A stretch of DNA of 25,691 bases from a virus, in IMG/VR virus record IMGVR_UViG_3300010430_006938, positions 1 through 25,691 of that record. One strand, given 5' to 3'. Position numbers and translations under genes: made by a program. Of this stretch, positions 1 through 8,400 are shown in pieces. How positions within the stretch are numbered: the first letter of the stretch is position 1; every line of letters starts with the position of its first letter. Under the pieces are notes generated by a model, which made no database searches, had not been told where the DNA came from, and saw nothing but the letters and a program-made list of their open reading frames with translations.

Positions 1-1200
1 ATGGCAAGGAACAAGCTGAAGGCGCTAGAAGTCCGCAACGGAGAGGGGAAACTCTTCGACGGCGCCGGCTTGTATCTGCAGAAAAGAGCGATCGACAAAG
101 GCCGCTGGGTGTATCGCTACAAGTTCCAAGGCCGCAGCCGTGAGATGGGCCTGGGCCCCTACCCGACCGTAAGCCTTGCCGATGCGAGAAAGGCGCGTGA
201 CCAGTGGGAGGCCGTGTTGAAATCCGGCGAAGACCCAATGGCTACCCGTGACCGGCAACGCGAGGACGAACGAGCTGCAGCCAGTAGAAAAGACCCCACC
301 TTCGAAGAGGCCGCCCATACAACCTTTGACGCTAAGAAGGCGGGCCTGCGGCGGAACGGCGCCTCCGGCAAGTGGATGAGCCCGATCCGGCTCTACATGG
401 TCCCGGCCCTTGGTGACATGCGAATGTCCCAGATCCACCAGTCCGACATTCATGGCGCGCTCTCACCGATCTGGCATACCAAGCACCCTACCGCCGAGAA
501 GGCGATCCAGCGCACCAAGATCATCTTCGAGCACATGCGGTTCTCCGGGGTCGAGTGTGATCCGTTCGTGGTGGATATGGCCAAGCACATGCTTGGGGAG
601 GTCAGGCGCCAGGTGAAGAAGACACCGGCATCGGACTGGCATGACATTCCCCGGATCTATGCCGCTCTGGATCGGGACGACGCATCACACCTTTGCCTGC
701 GCTTCAAGATCTTGACCCTAGTAAGATCGGCTGGCGTACGGGATGCCCGGTTTGATGAAGTGGACGGTGATGTTTGGACGGTGCCGCAAGACCGTATGAA
801 GGGAAGTGAGGGCCGGGTCTTTGATTTTCGAGTGCCCCTATCGTCCGCGGCGCTTGAAATTGTGGCACGAGCCGAGGCATGGCGCCGCGGGCCGTACATG
901 TTCCCAGGGGGGCGCAGCGGTGGAGTATCCGAGGTTGCGATCAACAAAGTCTTCAAGAAAATCGATCCGAACGGAACGCCGCACGGATTGCGAACCAGCT
1001 TTAGAACCTGGATCCAAGACACTGATGCTGCTCATTATGATGTCGCTGAGACCGCGTTGGCGCATATCGTTGGTGGAAAGGTCGAGCGCGCTTACGCCAG
1101 ATCCGATCTGTTGGATCGGCGCAGGACGTTGATGGAATCGTGGGCATCATTCGTGACAGGCGAAAACGCCAATGTCGTTCCAATTCGTGGCCGCAAATAG
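1..1200 (+). CDS. int: Tyrosine recombinase, prophage integrase (P4-like, DUF4102 N-terminus)
   Basis: A 399-residue site-specific recombinase expected to integrate and excise the prophage by strand exchange at att sites. Residues 1-85 match the DUF4102-type arm-binding domain of P4-like integrases (LFDGAGLYLQ, MGLGPYPTVSLADARKARD). The catalytic C-terminal half shows Arg I (R242 in VRSAGVR), Lys (K267), the HGLR box (H328, R331), H355 in ALAHIVG and the nucleophile Y365 in ERAYARSD. Length is normal for the family. One oddity is that the Glu usually found after Arg I (R-S-G-E) is Gly here. The start codon is the first base of the window, so no upstream RBS or att site can be examined. It is the only recombinase seen and faces away from the left edge, which suggests that a prophage end or the early region lies just to the left. 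Confidence 0.95.
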   Translation: MARNKLKALEVRNGEGKLFDGAGLYLQKRAIDKGRWVYRYKFQGRSREMGLGPYPTVSLADARKARDQWEAVLKSGEDPMATRDRQREDERAAASRKDPTFEEAAHTTFDAKKAGLRRNGASGKWMSPIRLYMVPALGDMRMSQIHQSDIHGALSPIWHTKHPTAEKAIQRTKIIFEHMRFSGVECDPFVVDMAKHMLGEVRRQVKKTPASDWHDIPRIYAALDRDDASHLCLRFKILTLVRSAGVRDARFDEVDGDVWTVPQDRMKGSEGRVFDFRVPLSSAALEIVARAEAWRRGPYMFPGGRSGGVSEVAINKVFKKIDPNGTPHGLRTSFRTWIQDTDAAHYDVAETALAHIVGGKVERAYARSDLLDRRRTLMESWASFVTGENANVVPIRGRK

Positions 1201-1203
1201 CCC

Positions 1204-1416
1204 ATGCTTTGCCTCCAAATCAAATGCCCCTGTGGGCACTTCGGCCGGGTCTTTGATCAGCAGGTAGTGATGAAGTGGCGCGCAGGTGAAAACCCTGGCA
1301 TCCGCTGCAGCCGGTGCGGTGGAAGGGAGCAGCTGGAGATCACCAGAAGCTTCTATGTCGAGGTGAACCAGATGGCGTCCGGGTATGGCGCTGTTTCACG
1401 AGGGGATGACGAATGA
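1204..1416 (+). CDS. Small zinc-ribbon-like protein
   Basis: A 70-residue protein beginning three bases after the integrase stop. It has Cys at 3, 8, 10, 35 and 38. The C8-P-C10 and C35-S-R-C38 pairs, spaced by about 25 residues, look like a small zinc ribbon, so nucleic-acid or protein binding is plausible. I do not recognise the family. There is no convincing Shine-Dalgarno before the ATG at 1204. A later ATG at residue 23 follows CAGG but would delete the first Cys pair, so I keep the first start. Position next to the integrase makes a small regulatory or accessory role possible, but there is no helix-turn-helix resembling an excisionase. The stop overlaps the next gene's start (ATGA), indicating co-translation. 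Confidence 0.65.
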   Translation: MLCLQIKCPCGHFGRVFDQQVVMKWRAGENPGIRCSRCGGREQLEITRSFYVEVNQMASGYGAVSRGDDE

Positions 1417-1592
1417 ACGCAGAGCGATTGGAAGACGGATCGGTGCGGATCTTCGGGCCTGTCTGGGAAGACGTGTTCCCGGAAGACAAACGCGAAGGCT
1501 GGATCAAATTCTATGACCGCATGCACGCTGACTACGGGTACCCCACATACAAACAGGCCGCGGATGCGCTGAGGAACCTCGGAACCGGCTGA
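1413..1592 (+). CDS. 59-residue hypothetical protein
   Basis: A short gene that starts at the ATG at 1413, inside the stop of the preceding zinc-ribbon gene (ATGA overlap), with GAGGGG about nine bases upstream. The protein begins MNAERLEDGSVRIFGPVWED and ends DALRNLGTG. It is acidic and aromatic-rich with no transmembrane segment, signal peptide or recognisable motif. It lacks a function that I can name. The overlap and good RBS make it likely to be translated as a pair with the zinc-ribbon gene. It ends just before the AT-rich gap that precedes the lipoprotein gene. Confidence 0.6.
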   Translation: MNAERLEDGSVRIFGPVWEDVFPEDKREGWIKFYDRMHADYGYPTYKQAADALRNLGTG

Positions 1593-1685
1593 CAGATTGA
1601 GAAATATCGCATAGCGAGAAAAAACTTTGCATTTTGAAATTACCATCCCGATATTCAAAGAACCATTGAGCTTTGGGAGGAATAG
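1593..1685 (+). promoter_or_regulatory. AT-rich intergenic gap with possible promoter and strong RBS
   Basis: This 93-base gap is the most AT-rich stretch I noticed (about 37% GC over 1621-1680 by hand count). A weak sigma70-like pair can be drawn: TTGCAT at 1627-1632, a 17-base spacer and GATATT at 1650-1655. A clear Shine-Dalgarno, GGGAGG at 1675-1680, sits five bases before the lipoprotein ATG. The RBS is solid and the promoter is speculative. It would allow the lipoprotein to be expressed from the prophage independently of the late operon. Confidence 0.35.
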
Positions 1686-2162
1686 ATGCGCTGGATTGCC
1701 TTATTGCCGATTATCATGCTGCCTGGGTGCATGTCATCAAAGCCAATCTGGTACAAACCAGACACTCCACCGGCGATGAGCTTTAATGCTGCAACTGATT
1801 GTGAGGTAGAGGCATTGAGGAAGGTGCCTCCAAGCAACCAGCTCCGCACGTCGCCGGTCTTCCACACCCCCATGACGGTTCAGTGCAATGAGTTCACCAA
1901 CTCTTGCTCTGCATATGGTGGGAACACCTATGGCGGCCAGACCTATTCTGTAGATGCCAATGCAGGCCTCAGGCAGAACGTCATCCAGCAATGCATGGCA
2001 AAACGTGGCTGGCAGCTGGTCAATCTCCCGCCCTGTGGCGTAAACGAGCACAACACCTATCTGGAAAACCCAGCAGCATACCGGAAACCGAAATCGGTTG
2101 ATGCGACCAGCTGCGCAATTCTCGATCAAGCCCGCAATGAGTGGGTGATTTTCACGCCCTAA
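1686..2162 (+). CDS. Small outer-membrane lipoprotein, probable lysogenic-conversion gene
   Basis: A 158-residue protein with a short signal peptide ending in a lipobox (MLPGC, lipidated Cys15), so it should be acylated and anchored in the cell envelope. The mature part has several further Cys and a Gly-rich GGNTYGGQTYS stretch followed by a D-N-x-x-x-LRQNVIQQC helix. I recall this pattern from uncharacterised alphaproteobacterial lipoproteins. It has its own strong RBS and lies on the opposite strand from the late operon in a locally low-GC region. That is typical of morons, which are expressed from the prophage and alter the host surface, for example by superinfection exclusion. That role is inference only. 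Its stop overlaps the convergent stop of the last late gene by four bases. Confidence 0.8.
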   Translation: MRWIALLPIIMLPGCMSSKPIWYKPDTPPAMSFNAATDCEVEALRKVPPSNQLRTSPVFHTPMTVQCNEFTNSCSAYGGNTYGGQTYSVDANAGLRQNVIQQCMAKRGWQLVNLPPCGVNEHNTYLENPAAYRKPKSVDATSCAILDQARNEWVIFTP

Positions 2163-2431
2163 TAATCATCGGCGCGGTCAAGTCCTGGGGTCTGGTAGGT
2201 CTCCACCTGGTAATCCCATACCAGTTCAAAGACCTGATCGCAGACCTGCTCGAATGAGCCGATGTATTCGGACTCCAATTCGGTTAACGCCAATTTCAGA
2301 GATTCGTCTTTTGCCTTTTCGTAGGCCACAAATTCAGGGGCAGATTTCAGCCCCTGCTTTTCTCCAACCGAATAGGCCAAGAACAGCGCGATAAAAACCG
2401 CAATACCTAATATGAGGTTGCTGAAATTCAC
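2159..2431 (-). CDS. Small membrane-anchored protein, last gene of the late operon
   Basis: A 90-residue protein with one N-terminal transmembrane helix (about residues 5-24, LILGIAVFIALFLAY) and a hydrophilic, acidic, probably helical C-terminal domain. It starts at a GTG that overlaps the stop of the giant gene (GTGA), so translation is probably coupled to the giant. No alternative start lies nearby. Base composition is lower in GC than the giant gene and resembles the neighbouring lipoprotein, so it may have been acquired with it. Function is unknown. An envelope or superinfection role is one guess. Its TAG stop is convergent with, and overlaps, the TAA of the lipoprotein gene. Confidence 0.65.
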   Translation of the reverse strand: MNFSNLILGIAVFIALFLAYSVGEKQGLKSAPEFVAYEKAKDESLKLALTELESEYIGSFEQVCDQVFELVWDYQVETYQTPGLDRADDY

Positions 2432-5400
2432 TCGGCCTGCGGTCCCATCTTCTCGATAAACTTGGCGTTGAACTCAAGATAGAGCGTGTTGCGATCATCT
2501 TTTAGAGGCTTCAGTCTTGCCTCGCGCTGTCGCCCCGTCAATGTCTCGTCGGCATAGACGGCCTCCAGACGGTCACCGATTTTCTTCCTGCGCTTCTCTG
2601 CGGCACGAAGAGCGAACCACAACCCATTGAGATCCTTCATCTCCTGCGTCATGGGATGTCCGGTTTCCTGAGAAAGCTTGGATTGCTTTCTCGCCTCCTG
2701 AACAGCTTCCCTGAATTCGAAATAGCGGTTCTGGTTCAGGAACTCCCCGGACTCGGTGTAGAGAACCCGGACAAGGGGAAGCTCATAGGCTGATGTCTGA
2801 TCAATCGTACCCTCGGCCGCGCGCTCAGCGACACCGTACATCCGGCCAGCAAAGCGCCCGGCGCCACCAGTCATGAACTTGAAGAAGTGGTCGATGTACT
2901 CGGGTGATACGTCGATGAGGCCGGATTCGAGGGGAGATCCACCGGTGGCAGTATTCAGCCCCCGCGCAACCGCCCGAGACGGCGCACTGGCGTTGAACTC
3001 CTTGTAAGCCTGGGGCCCATAGTCGCCATAGGGGTTTTCCGGCCGGATCGGGCGCCCGAGCCAGTCCCTGTTGTTGTCGAACTCGTTGGCGAAGTCCAAC
3101 ACCGTCGGCGCCAGCATCTCGAAGCCGCTTTCACCCGCGATCGGGGAGAACGCGCCTACGGTGGCCTTCAGCAGCTGACCGGCGGCCTCGTCAGGGGATT
3201 TGACACCGCGCACGATCTTCCCAAGCTGCTGACCAGCGAAGAAGAACACGTTGTAGCCATAAGGCAGCGGGATCGTGATATAGCCCTCGTCATTCAAAGG
3301 CGTCGCCACGATGATGTTCCGCTCGGATTTGTAGACCGGCAGCTGGTCGTATTCGAGCTCCCCATCATCATCGGTGCCGGACAGCATGGCCGCCAGCAGG
3401 TCATTGGCGAAGCCGAAGAGGACCATACCCCCGACGATCTTCTTGACCTGCCGCGACCGCATCGCCTTCAGGATCACATGGGAGCCTTGGATCGCAGCAT
3501 TTGCAAATGGATACCAGGCGTTCATGGTGGCACCGATCTCACCGCGGCGGTTGAAGTTCACGGTGAGGTTTTTGGCGAGACTGGCTGCGTCGGCCTTGCT
3601 CCATCCGTTCTTCCGGGCCTCTGCATATGTCGCCAGACGCACAGCATTGTCGACCGCCATGTTCACGTTCTCGATCATGCTAAGAACGGGGTTATCGCGG
3701 GTCGAAGGCAATGCCAGCCGGGAGACAGTACCCGTCAGCTTACCTCTGGACGCGCGCGCCACACGCTTCTTGAAATCGACGCTCTGGCCTTCTGGATTGT
3801 CCACCTTCCAGAAATGGATCCGGCCGCCGGCTTCCGAATACTCGTTGAACCATTTCGCATATTCGGTATCGGTCTTGCCGCCAAGGCCTCGGTGGGCACC
3901 GCGCAGGGATTTGACCCAATCGCGCATTGCCGCCTTGCGCAGCTTGCCCGGGATGTTGCCGCCAGCCGCGCCAAGGTTAACCTGGGCCGTCATCATGTCG
4001 CGGAAGGCGTTCACGATGATGAATGGCGGCGAAAGCATGGTGTTGATTGAGCTGAAGTAGCGCGAGAACAGGCTGGCGATTGATGTCACCTTGCCCATCT
4101 CGTTCGTTCCCAGCTGGCCAAGAGCCTCAGCCAAGCGCGGATCCTTGAAGGTGATCCGGTGTTCCTTGCCGTCGACCTTCAGCGCCATCTCGTTCTCGGC
4201 CAGCGGCCGGGCCGCCGCGCCGACCACGCGGGTCTCTACCTTGCCGGTGGCGTTGTTATAGAACCGCTGTGTCTCCGGGGTGGAGATCTCATACATGGCC
4301 GGGTTCGGGTGACGAACTGCGAAATTGTACATCACCTTGGCGACGCGGTTCTTTTCGGCGCGAACGGTCACCTCCATCGCCTGCGTCAGCAGAGTTGCCA
4401 GCGGGTCGAAGGCTTCGGTGCTGCGCCCAAGGGCACGCTGCCCCTCTTTGCCACGAACATTGAACTTCCGCCCCATGGCCGTGCGCTTGTCGTTGACCAC
4501 ACCGTCGAACATGTCGTCTTCGGCGAACTTCTGGAGCGGGACATAGTGCTGGTACATGGTTCGCCAGATATGGGCGTCCTGTGCGCTCAGAAGACCGGCA
4601 TCCTCGCGCGCGGTGATCATTTCCTTGCCCAGCTTGTCGGTGAGCGCGCCGATCTGGTCGAGACGCGCCTGATAGGGCCCTGACTGCTGCAGGATGGCAT
4701 CTGCCTCCGCGTTGGTCAGGCCGGATCCACCGTCAGGCATCTGGTCGTTGATGGAGGCGATATGCGCGTTCCGCTCTTTGGCGTGCCGGGCCATGAGCCA
4801 CAGGCTCACCGCGTCGGATCCTTCCCGGGTGGTGCCATTGTGATCGGTAATCTCGATCTTGGCTTCGGAGATCAGGTCAACAATCGGCTGGGTGAAGTTG
4901 GCGTCGATCTCATCGAGCAAATAGCCAACTCGGCCGGAATAGCGTTCCTCGGCGAAATAAGGCGATTCCTCCTTGCGGACGCCCTGCCCGGTCAGCTCTT
5001 CGGTGGCCTCCTCCATGCGGCGCAGAACAAGCATGCGGTCCTGCACCAGGCGCCGGAAGCGTTCGAAGCGGGTATCATCGGGGATCGCGGCCGAATGAGT
5101 GGAAACAGCTGTCGCCTGCACACCCTCCGGCTTCATCTTGCGCACAGCCGATGACGGGCGCTGGTACTTGGTCAGCTCCTCGCCGGTGACGCGGCCATCG
5201 CGAGATCCGACTTCCCCGCTCTCCACTGTCTCGAAGATGTCTTCTGGCGTGTTGATCCCCTGCCCAGTCAGCACCTCCTTCATCGCGCGGAAGAAGCGGC
5301 TGATTTTGGCGAAAACGGATTTCAGGCGTCCTTGGGCGGACTGCCCGTCAACATGGGCGGCAAAGGCTTCCGCAATTGCTTCCTCGATCTGCGCCTCTTT

Positions 5401-8400
5401 GGAAAGATCAGGATAGCGCGCCTCGATGTCATACTCGGCCATCCAGCGGCTTTCGGCCTCGGCGGCCAATGCGCTCCACTCGGCATCAGTGAACAGCCCG
5501 CGCGCGCGCAGAACGTGGATCGCCTCGTGGTTCACCGTGTTCATGCCATCGAGCGTGTTCCCGATCAGGATCTCGATCCCCTCGGGGCCGAATTCCACCG
5601 CCCCCTGCTCGCCCATGTCCTGGTCGATGGACAGATCCACGCCGCGGATCATCATCTTATCCAGCCGCGCTTTCAGCTCCGGCAGGAGGGCTTGCAGTTT
5701 AGCTGGGTCGCCGCGCCGACTTGGGCCTTGGCGTTGGTACATCCGCACGCCGGTGTCGGTCTCTTCGGTCTGGATGGTGTCGAACAAGTTGCGGAATGCC
5801 GCATTGATGTCGGCCCGCTCCTGCCCCTCTGGATATGGCTTCACATTGAAGAGGAGGTATTCCGGCAGGAGGTTGTGCTTTTCATAGGCGAGGAAGTCGT
5901 TGCGCGCGTCGATGTCCTTCAGCCGGTCATAGACATAGCTCTCGAAGGCCCGGGCAATCAGCTCGTGATTGGTCGCCCAATAGCCGGATGCGCGCCCGCG
6001 GTCCAAGATCCATGCCTCTGACACAAACTCGCTGGCGACGGTCTTGTCCTTGACCTTCTGCTCTTTGGCTTCGGCAAGGAACTGGTCGGCCCGTCGCTTG
6101 GCCTCGATCGCGAATTGCAGCTCCACCGCCGGGCCGGTGTCACGCCCCTGGTGCTTGCGATAGGCCTGCCGACCGCGCACGTCCTTGTAGATCTCGGCCA
6201 GCTGCAGCACAGGCTCATTGAACATCGGCGGGAAGGTCGAGCGGGATTTCGTCGGCGCTTCAACTTTTTCGCCCAACTTTCCGCTCTGAATACGCTTTAT
6301 CAGCGTGTCGACCTTCAATAGCTGCGCCTTTGTGGCCGGTGCCTTCTTCCTGCCGTACCTCTGCTCGGTCGCCAATTCATCCCGGAACGACTTCAGCTTC
6401 TGCTCCAGCTGCTTGGCGGCACGGTTTTCGATCACCTCGCGGGTGCTGACATCCTCTTTGAACTCGGCCTTGCGCTTGGCAATGGTCTGCATCACGGCCT
6501 TGAAGGCCGCACGGACCTCCTCACGGACCCCGGAGCGGCTGTACTGGAACCCGTGGGAGGCATAATCCTTGGCCTGATCCTTGGCGTCGAACACCTCGTC
6601 ACCGCGCTCATTGGTGATCTTCTCAGAGGAAGCCTTGCCGTCCTGGCGCCCGAAGTAGTGATCTGCTGCATGCATCCACTCATGGGCCAGAGCTCCGGCG
6701 CCTTGGATCTTGGTGAGATTGATGACCCCATAGTTGCGCTCATAATGCGCCCGGCCGCCGGTCAACCCATGCCCTCGGGATCCGAAAGCCAGAGCCAGAT
6801 CACCGTTCAGAGAAATAGCCTTGGGCGGCACGCCCAGAATCTCTGACAGATCAAGGAAGGAATCGAAGGCTTGGTTCAGGATATGCTGACGCTCCGCCCC
6901 GTTGTTCCATTTCCCGAACTCCACGCCGCGGAAGCCAAACACCTCAGAGAAATCCTCGGGCGTCACGTCGCGACCATCCTTGCGGCGGTCCTCTCCCTCC
7001 CGCAGCGCCTGTTCCAGAGCCGGGTGGATCCGGTCATCCAGCCGCATGTCGGTCTCGATGATCTCAACCGCGTTTTTCGCCATGTATTCCATGGCTTCCT
7101 CGCGTGTCTTGAACCCATCCTTGAAGGTGTGGCTTTTCTTGCCGGTCACGCGGTCGATCGAGAACTCTTCTCCCTTGGAGCGGACGCGGTGGTTGCGCGC
7201 GACCTCGTAGAGCGGGATGGCTGCCTCGGCCTCGGCCTCGCTGTCGAACACCTTAACGCGGTATCCGTCGCGGACCTGTCGCCCGGACTTCTTGTCCTGA
7301 AGGATGAACTTTCCGGTCATGCCGCCGCTGTTATTCAGGTCGACCTGCTCCAGAACAGCATATCGCTTGCGCCAGGCGGGCGCGCTCTCTGCCTTAGACT
7401 TCTTTCCACGCGGTCCGGTCTTCTCTGCGATGTCCTTGCGGGCACCGCCGATCTTCTCGCCGAAGTCATCGATGCGCTCTTTCTTGACCGGCTCTTGATC
7501 CGTGCGCTCCTGCACAGGATCCGCAGGCTTAGGCTTGTAGCCTTCCTCGATCTCCTCCAGCACGGTATTGGCGACATCCGGGCCGAACTCTTCCGACAGT
7601 GCCTTGCGCGCGGCGACGACGCGCTCCGTTGCAGCCATGTAATCATCAAGATGGGCGTCATCATCGGGCAGGTCTTCCCGCGCGGTCCATTCCTTGCGCA
7701 GGATTTCCGTCAGCCTTCTTTGGTGCTTGGAGGGTTTTGACGCCTTCTGGCCTGCAGTTTCGCCTTTGGCCACCTCCGGCGCGGTGCTCGGGGCGTCGAA
7801 CATATCGCCCTGGGTATCGAACAGCGGCCCGGCATCGTCCTGCGGAACAGCGGTGCGCGCCTTGCTCTGCTGCTGGCGGGCTTCCATCTCGCGGCGCTCA
7901 TCGGCCTTGCGGGCCTCCGCGCTGCGCTCGGCGCTTTGCTCGGCGCCGGGGATGACAGCCTGTTCGCCTGCTTCTGTGCGCTCAGTTTGAGGGATTCCCG
8001 TGGCTGCAGCGGGGGCCTCATTGGGCTCAGAAGCGGCGTCGCTTACTGCTGTGGCTGCGGGCTCTTCCGCTTGGCCGACATCAGCCCGTCGATCATCTTG
8101 AGCGACTCCCGTGCCTCGGTTTTCTGCTCCGGGCTGGCCTTGGGATCGTCCAAGATCGCCCGGTTCTTCCGATGCAGCATCGCTGCCTCGCGCTGTTTCC
8201 CCGTCTGCGGGTTGCTCAGCCAGTCGCGTTTCGGGAGATTGTTTGCCATAGCCATCTGCTTTTCTGTGAAGGTTCCACCATACCGCATCTTCGACGTTTC
8301 CGCCACGGTCGTTCAGGATGCCAATGATCTCTTGGCGACGGCCAGCGGCGACGCTGCCGGACATGCCGATCTCGGACATCACGGCATCCACACTGCGCGC

